Assembly: GCA_035610835.1 (NCBI GenBank)
Contig: CM069449.1
Span: 40,531,098 to 40,595,097 of the forward strand
Length of the DNA stretch: 64,000 bases
Reading direction: 5' to 3'
Source of the DNA: Ophiura sarsii
Lineage: Eukaryota > Echinodermata > Ophiuroidea > Amphilepidida > Ophiuridae
Shown here: positions 34,652 through 44,944 of the stretch, piece after piece
How the letters are laid out: each line of letters opens with the position of its first letter
How positions within the stretch are numbered: the stretch's first letter is position 1
Made by a program: the position numbers and the translations under genes
Notes under the pieces: model-generated
The model's input: only the letters and a program-made list of their open reading frames with translations
Database searches by the model: none
What the model was told of the DNA's origin: nothing

Positions 34652-34905
34652 TTCTTGGAATCATACAATACAGAGAAAAAACGAAAACATATATTTATCT
34701 TTGGGGTAATTTTCTGTGTCCGTTGTCCAAAATCTCTCTCTGGCTTTGATTGCATCATGACAAAAGTGAAATTGGTATCAATTAGCACTTACTTTAAATG
34801 TGTAGCCATGATTCAGAGCTATAATCATGACAAATGTCATGAGGTTGACATTCATATTAGCGATGTTATGAGTGAGGAGGTAGAACTTATTGAATGACCC
34901 TCGTA

Positions 34906-35242
34906 TAATCAGGAATGGTATGGTATCATGAAAGTGTTAAATCTAGATGATATATATTGAAAAGAATGATTCAAAGGATAAATTATAATGTATGTAAAAT
35001 TTCAGGCGATAAGATAATGGTCATGTTGGAAAGTGTGCGGAGAAGCCATTAAGCCTGGAAGGCTTTAAGTTGGGCTCCACCGCTGTAAATATCAAGAATT
35101 AAAAAAATCAACGTATAGGCCTATACTACTACTATAGGGGCTTGTTATGATAAGTAGGGAGATGATTTAATGAAGTGAAGAGAGTACAATGACAGTTGGC
35201 CGGAAATGTAGGTAACGACATAATAACTTAGTATGAACAAAT
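34906..35242. other. no gene seen
   Basis: Anonymous DNA before the third PLE fragment; TATAGGCCTATA occurs at about 35,115. Confidence 0.45.
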
Positions 35243-35440
35243 ATGAAACAAACAAACTCAGAGATACTCAGAGATCAGTTTCTTTTTAGAACTATTTTTG
35301 AAGCGGTTTATATGTGTACAACCGTTACATGCATTGATAGGCCTCCCAAGAACGACATTATCATGAGAAGGATCTTGGAGAAGGAATGGATCATGAAACT
35401 TGACACAACAGAGCCCAATGGTCTTAACATTAAATATTAA
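35243..35440 (+). pseudogene. Penelope-like element C-terminal fragment, third copy
   Basis: 65 residues ending EKEWIMKLDTTEPNGLNIKY, close to the common end of PLE-type proteins (WI.KL.T..P.GLN). The RT and GIY-YIG cores are not visible upstream. A hammerhead-like core 680 bp downstream on the same strand supports the assignment, since such ribozymes sit in PLE terminal sequence. A MITE has jumped into this tail at 36,172. Confidence 0.6.
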
Positions 35441-36117
35441 TTCTTATAGGCCTATGTTCCAGCTTGTCAACATGCCTGTATTTTACAGTCCATACACCCA
35501 TAGGCCTATTTGTTTCTTATAACTTGAGTGCCCTGTCTGGGGCTTAAGTTTCTTGTGTCCCCCACCCCTGTTTTGTTCTTGTGAGTCTGCTCTCATTGCA
35601 GCAATTCTTCCTCATGATTTATTCTATTTTATTATTATTATTTACCCAATTTTATTTTTTCTCTCTTTCTTTCCATTTGCTTAATATGATTTATTTATTT
35701 CCTCATTAATTTATGTAGTAATTTTTTGATTAATTTGGTTTTTTTCTTCCATTTATTTATTATTTATTATTATTATTTATTCCCCCCCCCCCCCCTTCCA
35801 CGCAGTTCATTCATATTAGGCTTAGTTAATTTACTATTTCTGTGGCATTTATTTTCCCATTGTTCCACCATTTCCTGTCTATTATTGTCACTTATCACTC
35901 ATGCATATGCATGATGTGTTGTCTATTGATTTTTTGTACATGTTTGTTAGTTTGCCTAGCAACATGGATTTGTACTTGTATTAGTCTGGGCAGTGTTAAC
36001 CTGGATGTCTAGTAGGCAACATCTACTACTGACATTGTGCTATAATTACAGTGGTGGACTTGTCTAGTTCATTATCTTATTCATAGTTCTTAACACTTTT
36101 GTTTTTATATTTTGTCC
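35441..36117 (+). other. probable PLE 3' region
   Basis: T-rich DNA with a C tract (35,782-35,796), between the PLE C-terminus and the hammerhead-like motif. No other gene seen. Confidence 0.45.
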
Positions 36118-36150
36118 CTGATGAAGGGTGGTATATCCACTTGAAACGTC
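36118..36150 (+). ncRNA. hammerhead-ribozyme-like core
   Basis: CTGATGA, then a stem (GGGTGG, TATAT loop, CCACTT with two G-U pairs), then GAAAC and GTC. All the invariant core bases CTGATGA and GAA are present, unlike the motif at 775. Stem III is very short, as in PLE hammerheads. Whether it cleaves cannot be told from sequence. Confidence 0.6.
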
Positions 36151-36171
36151 GGTCTTTATTGTTACCATATA

Positions 36172-37232
36172 CGAAGGTCATTCAATAAGTTCTACCTCCT
36201 ACCTCATAACTTTATTATTATATGAGCCAGTCTTATCAAATATCACACGATTGTAGCTTGGAACCTCAGCTACAAATCCAATGTAAATTGATCTGAGTAC
36301 TGGTTGTACTTTTCCGGGCATGCAGTGAGAACCAAACCTCGATTTAGTGTGACGGAAACGGATGAAAAACAGCAAAATATCGCCGAAGTGCTTTTCAATT
36401 GGCCTGTTGTAAGAGGCAAAACACACCTGTTGGTCAATTATAACCGTTCTAAATGTCAGATATCTCTTTAACAGACTGTAAACAATAAAGTTAACTGATT
36501 GGTTTGGAAAAATATGCCCTCTGATTAGCCAGATCCAGGTCAGGACAACCATTCAGTTTACCCCTCCCCTAGAGAACCCTGTAAAAGTCATATTTGACTT
36601 TCATGATAACTAAGCGATCTTCAATATATCGAACTAAATGGAGGGATTTAAAGTCTGTCAAAGCGATAATTTTCTATCATTGACTACCTGATTGACTATT
36701 CTGAAGGTTGCACATAAGTAAAACTCATAAAGTTACTATTATGGTAAAGATTAAGCATTCGAGGTATCATTTTGGCTTAAGTTGTAACAACGAAAATTTG
36801 ACTGATGGCATAATTCTGGTAGGCCAAAGGCATAGCAATACATTCGAGTTAATAGTACACTATTTGCAAGCCTACAAGAGTTAATATTGTTTACAATCTT
36901 ATCTATACATGTTAATACTGTAATATATTCAGATATCATTCATTCGTTTCTATTTTCAGTATTTAAATCATGCTCTTATATCTAACCATACAATACGATA
37001 AAAAAAAACCCGAAAACATGTGCATATTTTTAAGGTAATTTTCTGTGTCCATTGTCCAAGATCTCTCTCTGGCTTTGACCGCGTCATAACAAAAGTAAAA
37101 CAGATATCAATTATCATTTACTACACATTTGTAGCTATGATTCGGAGCTATAATCATGACAAATGTCATGAGGTTGACATTATTATTAGCGATGTTATGG
37201 GGGAGGAGGTAGAACTTATTGAATGACCCTCG
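36172..37232. mobile_element. 1.06-kb TA-flanked element, intact copy
   Basis: Ends CGAAGGTCATTCAATAAGTT and AACTTATTGAATGACCCTCG, continuing inward as CTACCTCC/GGAGGTAG, flanked by TA (36,170-71 and 37,233-34). The TIR style resembles mariner, but no transposase frame is present, so it is non-autonomous. It sits in the tail of the third PLE fragment. Confidence 0.88.
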
Positions 37233-37491
37233 TATCTTTGTTGTTTCATTGCACAGCAATTGTTATTGCTTGTCCCAGTGCATTTCCGTGTGTTATTGTT
37301 TTTGTTATTTATCTGTATTATCGCGTTATTCTCCCTTGTTATTACCTGTTTCCCCACACCCTGTTGGTATATCTTGCTTTTACTATTAGCATTTTTACAT
37401 TTTCGAGATATCCTCTTGTATCAGTTTTCTGATCTTTGGTGTGTTTTGTTCCTGGTTCCGTTGGATTCTTCTTTTTACATTTTATATGTGT

Positions 37492-37641
37492 ACAACTAGT
37501 TAGAGTAGAGTCAAGTGAGTTCCAGATTTTAGGTCCATTATAGTTTATTGAATGCCAAAGTATTTTAGATTTGATATTATCAATAATAAAGTTATTAGCG
37601 TTTCTAGTGTTATAATTTTGAAGATCTTTATGTTTAGAGAA
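37492..37641 (-). pseudogene. C-terminal scrap of a non-LTR retrotransposon protein
   Basis: The minus strand reads YNTRNANNFIIDNIKSKILW and then INYNGPKIWNSLDS, a phrase common at the C-terminus of CR1/Jockey-type RT proteins (H.YNTR ... GP.IWNSLP). Upstream RT motifs are not visible. Too short to assign to a clade. Confidence 0.65.
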
Positions 37642-37974
37642 GAAACCAAAAAAAAGAATTTGGGCGCGCGTTATTATTGAAACGGAACATATGAACAAAT
37701 GGAAAAAGCAGTGCAACCAAGAGATGTAATCTGTGCATACTGGAAAAATATTTCATCATGTGCAAGCCGTCAATGGCCACCCTAAACAAACGCGACGAAC
37801 TTGTCACGGCTTGCAGACATATATAACGATGGAAATAACCACATGACTTTCCACTTGGGGCCGACTAGGAACTACACACTTTGGGGACTAACAATATTTC
37901 TACCCATAGACAGTATCCGTCTATGTTCTAATCCAACTTTTACAAAAAGAGATAAATCAGATGAAAAAGTGATC

Positions 37975-38046
37975 CTAGTGGGAATCGAACCGTGGACCTC
38001 TGCATTGTAAAATCATGTAAGTCAACCACTAGCCTAGCGAGGGGTG
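37975..38046 (-). other. tRNA-like module (SINE-type head)
   Basis: The minus strand reads CGCTAGGCTAGTGG (A-box-like) and, about 48 nt on, GGTTCGATTCCC (B box). No acceptor stem pairs, so a tRNA-derived repeat is likelier than a tRNA gene. A different family from the modules at 9.5 and 16.4 kb. Confidence 0.55.
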
Positions 38047-39170
38047 AACTGGCAAAAACATGATTTTAATCGTTCTTATTATTACGGAATAAAGCTATAC
38101 TACTGTTATGAGAAGTACATACAATATTATTAATAGTAGGCATAGCACAATGCACACACACAGAATCTGCCACTAGGAGCGTTACACCAGTGAACAACAA
38201 CATTATGAAGAGCTGTGTTGCAAAAGGGCATAAATCCACTTCTACCTGTTACTCATTTTGCATTATTGAATTGATGGCTATTCATTATGTGGAATGTGGC
38301 TTGTATTGTTGGTGCCTCAATTGGCGTGCATGGATGCACTTATTCGAGTCATGAGGACAGCCATACAATAATTTGATTAATTAATAATGCAAAATGATTA
38401 ACAAGTAGGAGTGGTCTGTAAGCCCTTATGCAAAAAGCTCTAAATATAATGTATGCAGCTCCACTTTGAAAAACACCCCTATATATATATTTTTTTTTTC
38501 CATTCATTTTATTTTTCATTCATCTATATTCTATACATAGTTATATAACATAATAACAATATATTAAAACATACTGCTATCAATAAGTAACAACTAAAGC
38601 GGTTCTCGGCTTTCGCGGTTCTCGGGTTTGGCGGTTGGTGGATTTGAATGGTAAAATGATTTTGGACAAAACCTAACTGGGTCGTGTGGGTTTGGTGTTA
38701 ATAGTTGTATTTGTTGAAGTCAACTTATTTTTTTCTGCCTGTTGACATAGTTTTTGGAAGATATATGATTATATGCGGCATTACAAGTAGGCTTCATAAA
38801 TGTGAAAGAGATATATGTATAGGAGTAATGTCTTTAAGTATTTGTATTTGAAGAATGGAAGTACCTGAATATTACATATCACTAGTATTATATTATTAGG
38901 GCCTCTGAATGGATGGCCGACTGAAGATAGTGATGTTACATTTTTAAAAGGATTGTATATTTACCTGTTATGGGGACGATTTCTTCATCTCCTAAGCTGG
39001 CGGCGTACACAATTGTGTGATGGTTGGTATTGTTGATGGGCATTTGGAATAACACTACGTCTGTGGTAAACCCTGACTTACACCACGGACGAAGTGGTAC
39101 TCCAGTGGACCTTCATTGTGTCATCGTGATATAGTCCACTCTTCTACTCCTATATTTACAGATGACAGTT
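38047..39170. other. no gene seen
   Basis: Anonymous DNA with a short (TA)n-T run near 38,480. Confidence 0.45.
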
Positions 39171-42100
39171 GACCAAGTAGAAGTCTGGACACTGGCGTAT
39201 TTGTCTTGTCCGCCGTTTACATCACCATCTGTGCAGTAGTGGGTGAGCAGGGGGTGCATGGAACACATCGCATAAGTGGCATCTGCCAATAGTCTTGTAT
39301 GTCACTGCCATCGTTTATGCCACTCCTGTTGACTATTGGTAGATGCCACTTATGCGATGTGTTCCATGCACACCCTGCTCACCCAGTAGAAGTCTGGACA
39401 CTGGCATATTTGTCTTGTCTGCCACTTACATCACCATCTATACAGTAGTCTGAATAGTCTTGTATGTAACTTCCATCGTTTATGCCACTCGTGTTGACTA
39501 TTGGTGGATGCCACTTATGAGATGTGTTCCGTGCATGTCTGCTGACCCAGTAGAAGTCTGGACACTGGCGTATTTGTATTGTCCTCATTTACATCACCAT
39601 CTATACAGTAGTCTGAATAGTCTTGTATGTCACTGCCATCATTGTATGCCACTCCTGTTGACTAGGCCTATTGGCAGATGCCACTTATGCGATGTGTTCC
39701 ATGCACACCCTGCTCACCCAGTAGAAGTCTGGACACTGGCGTATATGCTTGTCCTCACCATATTTGTCTAGTCCTCCATTTACATCACCATTTATACAGT
39801 AGTCTTGCATGTCACTGCCATCATTTTATGCCACTCCTGTTGACTATTGGTAGATGCCACTTATGTGATGTGTTCCATGCACACCCTGCTCACCCAGTAG
39901 AACTCTGGAGACTGGCATATTTGTCTTGTACGCCATTTACATCACCATCTATACAGTAGTCTGAATAGTCTTTTATGTTACTGCCATCGTTTATACCACT
40001 CCTGTTGACTATTGGTAGATGCCACTTATGCGATGTGTTCCATGCACACCCTGCTCACCCAGTAGAAGTCTGGACACTGGCATATTTGTCTTGTATGCCA
40101 TTTACATCACCATCTATACAGTAGTCTGAATAGTCTTGTATGTAACTTCCATCGTTTATGCCACTCCTGTTGACTATTGGTGGATGCCACTTATGCGATG
40201 TGTTCCATGCACACCCTGCTCACCCAGTAGAAGTCTGGACACTGGCTTATTTGTCTTGTACGCCACTTACATCACCATCTATACAGTAGTCTGAATAGTC
40301 TTGTACGTCACTGCCATCATTGTATGCCACTCCTGTTGACTAGGCCTATTGGCAGATGCCACTTATGCGATGTGTTCCATGCACACCCTGCTCACCCAGT
40401 AGAAGTCTGGACACTGGCATATTTGTCTTGCACGCCACTTACATCACCATCTATACAGTAGTCTGAATAGTCTTGTATGTCACTGCCATCGTTTATACCA
40501 CTCCTGTTGACTATTGGCCGATGCCACTTATGCGATGTGTTCCATGCACACCCTGCTCACCCAGTAGAAGTCTGGACACTGGCTTATTTGTCGTGTACGC
40601 CATTTACATCACCATCTATACAGTAGTCTGAATAGTCTTGTATGTAACTCCCATCGTTTATGCCACTCGTGTTGACTATTGGTGGATGCCATTTATGCGA
40701 TGTGTTCCGTGCATGTCTGTTTACCCAGTAGAAGTTTGGACACTGGCGTAGTTGTATTGTACTCATTTACATCACCATCTATACAGTAGTCTGAATAGTC
40801 TTGTATGTCACTGCCATCATTGTATGCCACTTATGCGATGTGTTCCATGCACACCCTGCTCACCCAGTAGAAGTCTGGAGACTGGCATATTTGTCTTGTA
40901 CGCCACTTACATCACCATCTATACAGTAGTCTGAATAGTCTTGTATGTAACTTCCGTCGTTTATGCCACTCGTGTTGACTATTGGTGGATGCCACTTATG
41001 CGATGTGTTCCATGCACACCCTGCTCACCCAATAGAAGTCTGGACAGTGGCGTTTGTATTGTCCTCATTTAGATCACCATCTATACAGTAGTCTGAATTA
41101 TCTTGTATGTCACTGCCATCATTTATACCACTTCTATTGACTATTGGTAGATGCCACTACCCAGTAGAAGTCTGGACACTGGCATATTTGTCTTGTACGC
41201 CATTTACATCACCATATATACAGTACGGTCTTGTACGTCACTGCCATTGTTTATGCCACTCCTGTTGACTATTGGTAGATGCCACTTATGCGATGTGTTC
41301 CATGCACACCCTGCTTACCCAGACTACTGGCGTATTTGTATTGTCCTCATTTAGATCACCATCTATACAGTAGTCTGAATTATCTTGTATGTCACTGCCA
41401 TCGTTGTATGCCACTCCTGATGACTAGGCCTATTGGCAGATGCCACTTATGCGATGTGTTCCATGCACACCCTGCTCACCCAGTAGAAGTGTGGACAGTG
41501 GCGTATTTGTCTTGTCCGCCATTTACATCACCATCTGTACATATACAGTAGTCTGAATAGTCTTGTATGTCACTGCCATCGTTTATACCACTCCTGTTGA
41601 CTATTGGTAGATGCCACTTATGCGATGTGTTCCATGCACACCCTGCGCACCCAGTAGAAGTCTGGACACTGGCATAGTTGTATTGTCTTCATCTACATCA
41701 CCATCTATACAGTAGTCTGAATAGTCTTGTATGTCACTGCCATCATTGTATGCCAGTCCTGTTGACTAGGCCTATTGGCAGATGCCACTTATGCGATGTG
41801 TTCCATGCACACCCTGCTCACCGAGTAGAAGTCTGGACACTGGCGTATATGCTTGTCCTCCCCATATTTGTCTTGTCCGCCATTTACATCACCATTTATA
41901 CAGTAGTCTTGAATGTCACTGCCATCATTTCATGCCACTCCTGTGGACAGTGGCGTATTTGTCTTGTCCGCCATTTACATCACCATCTGTACATATACAG
42001 TAGTCTGAATAGTCTTGTATGTCACTGCCATCGTTTATACCACTCCTGTTGACTATTGGTAGATGCCACTTATGCGATGTGTTCCATGCACACCCAGTAG

Positions 42101-42400
42101 AAGTCTGGACACTGGCATAGTTGTATTGTCCTCATCTACATCACCATCTATACAGTTATGTAGTCTGAATAGTCTTGTATGTCACTGCCATCATTGTATG
42201 CCAGTCCTGTTGACTAGGCCTATTGGCAGATGCCACTTATGCGATGTGTTCCATGCACACCCTGCTCACCCAGTAGAAGTCTGGACACTGGCTTATTTGT
42301 CTTGTACGCCATTTACATTACCATCTATACAGTAGTCTGAATAGTCTTGTATGTAACTTCCATCGTTTATGCTACTCCTGTTGACTATTGGTAGATGCCA
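39170..42400. repeat. ~170-bp satellite, about 20 units
   Basis: The unit carries GCCACTTATGCGATGTGTTC, CCAGTAGAAGTCTGGACACTGG, TACATCACCATCTATACAGT and AGTCTGAATAGTCTTGTATG. Units are 165-175 bp with several shortened ones. Variants (GTGCATGTCTG, ACTAGGCCTATTGG) recur at multiples of the unit. Many open frames here are repeats of the same peptides and are not genes. Confidence 0.95.
39241..39384. repeat. 52-bp inverted repeat at the satellite edge
   Basis: 39,241-39,292 is the reverse complement of 39,333-39,384 with two mismatches. One part-unit at the left edge therefore points the opposite way to the rest of the array. Confidence 0.9.
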
Positions 42401-42760
42401 GATCTTTGGTCTGATACGGAATATGCCCACATATATACGTCAATTAAGTGCCCCGGCCAGATTGATGCTCTCAGGGTGTGTATTATATAAGGAAAATTTA
42501 ATAAATGGACGCATTCGCCGAGAGTGGCGGATACCACTGTTATGAAAAAGTGTGTCCGAATAAATAAATAAATATAATGCCTATACAACTTTCAAGTGCC
42601 CCTCCCCGGCTCGATTTTATGAGAAATATTACAGGCGTCACATCTTTGATCTGCCTATACCCACTACCCACATACGGCAATTGAGTGCCCCCTCCCCCGG
42701 CCAGAATTCGTGGTCTAGCAGAGTGTGTATTATAAGTATCAAGTTTAATCCATAGTCTTT
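42401..42760. repeat. diverged ~240-bp direct repeat
   Basis: TCTTTGGTCTG, CCCACATATATACG, TTAAGTGCCCCGGCCAG and GTGTGTATTATA (42,402-42,490) recur as TCTTTGATCTG, CCCACATACGG, TTGAGTGCCCCC and GTGTGTATTATA (42,642-42,735). Confidence 0.7.
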
Positions 42761-43140
42761 TATACAATCTATACCGATTAACTCCAGTCTCCATCAAAGA
42801 TGTGCCGAACAATCTGGCCGCCGTCAATCGATGAGACCGATTCGCTCTTGAACCGAGTTGATCGATATTCTCACGGAATTTGTTAGATAACAAGCCGCTA
42901 ATTTGTATTGCCTATTTAATGGCTTTAAACCATCTCAACATTCCATTGAACAAATGTAATCTCTAATGAACATTCACCTTTTATTTAATTTATCTATTTG
43001 AACTTACCCGTCTACATGGTTGCTCATATTCAAATTCGCACTTGAACTATAATAACCGAGTTGATCTCTGAACAATCCGCTAATTGTCTTCAAGTCTTCA
43101 AGTATTGCCTAGAATGGCTTTTTAAAGCAATCGCTACAAA
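42761..43140. other. no gene seen
   Basis: Anonymous DNA. Confidence 0.45.
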
Positions 43141-43164
43141 TTATTTATAAACTTTAACATAAAA

Positions 43165-43990
43165 AATGGCCCCACCAATATATATTGCGCATGAAAATGG
43201 CCGTGTTTACGAGTCAATTTCGTATGCTGACAATTTTCCAGATGCTGCTGAAAGATGCTGACAATATATATTGCGCATGAAAACGGCCGTGTTTACAAGT
43301 TAATCTCGTAAAACATGAAAATAAAAACCGCCTTACCTCACTTTTAATCACACGAAAATTACAACATTTATTTGTTGAAATCCTCGAAAATGTAATCACA
43401 CGAAAATGTAATCACACGAAAATTACAACATATATTTGTTGAAGTACATGTATTATTTAAAACCCCGATACCCCCCCCCCCCCCCCCCCCACCCCACCCC
43501 ATTCGAAGGCCAACGCTACGAGAATCCGAAATAATTAATTTAACAATGCACGCAAAAATGTCCGCGTTTTAATATAAAATGTATACCTTTTGGCAAATTC
43601 AAACATTGTTTTGGCTAATTCAAACTTTGTTGCCCCCCCCCATTTTGCCTAGCCCAAAAGTATTTCTGAACATTCCCTAATTACTCTTTTGTGTAAACTT
43701 AGCCCACCTTATTAAATATGCGTCGTCAATATTTCCTAAAAATATAATTTATCAAATGAAAGTCTGAAAATGTACATTTTTTGATGAGAGGGAGGGTAAC
43801 AATGGCCTAAAGTGCCGCAAAAAAGGCCACCGGCACCAAAACCTGACGAGCATGTCATCTTATTGCTTGCCCGCAAATTTAATCCTGCGAAAAATTAATC
43901 ACACGAAAATTACAACATTTATTTGTTGAAATGCTGCGAAAATTTAATCACACGAAAATTACAACATTTATTTATTGAAGTACATGAATT
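43165..43990. repeat. short direct repeats: CACGAAAATTACAACA and ATATTGCGCATGAAAA
   Basis: TATATTGCGCATGAAAA with GGCCGTGTTTAC occurs at 43,182 and 43,266. AATCACACGAAAATTACAACA with TTTGTTGAA occurs at about 43,350, 43,413, 43,898 and 43,948, followed twice by AAGTACATG and CCCCGATAC. A C tract lies at 43,471-43,490. Confidence 0.8.
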
Positions 43991-44944
43991 ATATAACCCC
44001 GATACTATGTTCCCTTTTAGGAGCAATTCTTGTACAGTCAAAGTCGGAGCCAGAGTCACGTGCTATTGTTTAGTCACGTGTCATTGTTTAGTCACGTGTT
44101 ATTTCTAACAAGGTTATTCGACGCTATCGGAACAATCTCCATTTTGCGTGATTTTCTGAAATTACTAGGTGAATATAAACCGTAACTTTGACTGTTAGCC
44201 ACAGATTTATTACAAATGAACATAGTTTCAAACATGTTTAATACTGTAGGAAGATTTTTTGTGCACAAAGTTTTTGCTACGACGAATTGAAATAGGTAAA
44301 ATGACGATTTTTCGATCGAATTGAAAATGCATCTTTATTGCATTGTATTGCCTCAAAATAGTGGGGATTTTTTTAAATTTTTATTAAAACGGAAACTATA
44401 TTTTGGAAGAATAGGACCTCCCCTTCAAAATGAGCCTAAGTTGATTAAGATTGGTGCAGGCAATCCACCACAATGGCGAATTGCAAATTACTCTATTTTA
44501 TTTATTTTCTTAAAATTTCGGTACACGACGTGCGGCGGGCCAACACAAAGCCGTTATATTCTTGCACAGACTCTATCTGTGATTCTTGGCAGGCGTCTGT
44601 GACTGCATTGGTCCAATCTCGAATTAACCGCAAGTTCATAGGTGGCCGTACCCATATGTTTAGCCAGAGCCATTGCATTCGTGGGCATTGTAATATCGGG
44701 CGGATTCCTGTCAAACGAATTTGCGACTGAAATTATAACATGGGTCTCGACCCAGTAAATATGAACAAAAAATGACTCTACCATCGAACATGTACCAACA
44801 ATTACCATTAGCATGAAGATAGCTGGCTAATGATCATTAACGGCACATGATCTTCGCATGTGAGTTGACAAACAAAGCAATATATAATATGGGCTGTCAT
44901 GTACATGTGTTTTACAAGAAGAATAACATAACCTACTACAGTAT
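43991..44944. other. no gene seen; 3' flank of the Tx1-like element
   Basis: GTCACGTG occurs three times near 44,056-44,098. No poly-A or repeat tail marks the end of the retroelement. Confidence 0.4.

Larger units (their letters stand above)
31526..34655 (-). mobile_element. 5'-truncated CR1/L2-like non-LTR retrotransposon
   Basis: The element reads on the minus strand, from the MITE junction near 34,655 to a 3' tail of AATTG/TTGAA pentamers at 31,526-31,572. It carries one long ORF, then a ~0.8-kb 3' part with a duplicated ~283-bp segment, each copy holding a long G tract on the element strand. A pentamer tail instead of poly-A and a 5' truncation fit CR1/L2-type target-primed insertion. 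Confidence 0.9.
31252..34903. mobile_element. MITE copy 1, left-truncated and split by a CR1/L2-like retrotransposon
   Basis: 31,252-31,525 matches 36,708-36,980 and 34,656-34,903 matches 36,982-37,232 of the intact copy. The right end is the same: TAGAACTTATTGAATGACCC then TCG and TA. The ~3.1-kb gap between the halves is exactly the retrotransposon. Confidence 0.88.

Noticed and set aside
36199..36552. 117-residue minus-strand frame inside the 1.06-kb MITE, considered as a mariner transposase
   Set aside because: No DD34D-type acids, helix-turn-helix or WVPHEL-like phrase; the element looks non-autonomous.
37975..38046. Functional tRNA gene
   Set aside because: Good B box but no pairing acceptor stem; the same problem rules out the modules at 9.5, 15.8, 16.4 and 56.1 kb.
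39379..42335. Many open frames rich in Cys and His across the 170-bp satellite
   Set aside because: The peptide repeats track the satellite period on both strands; they are not zinc-finger genes.
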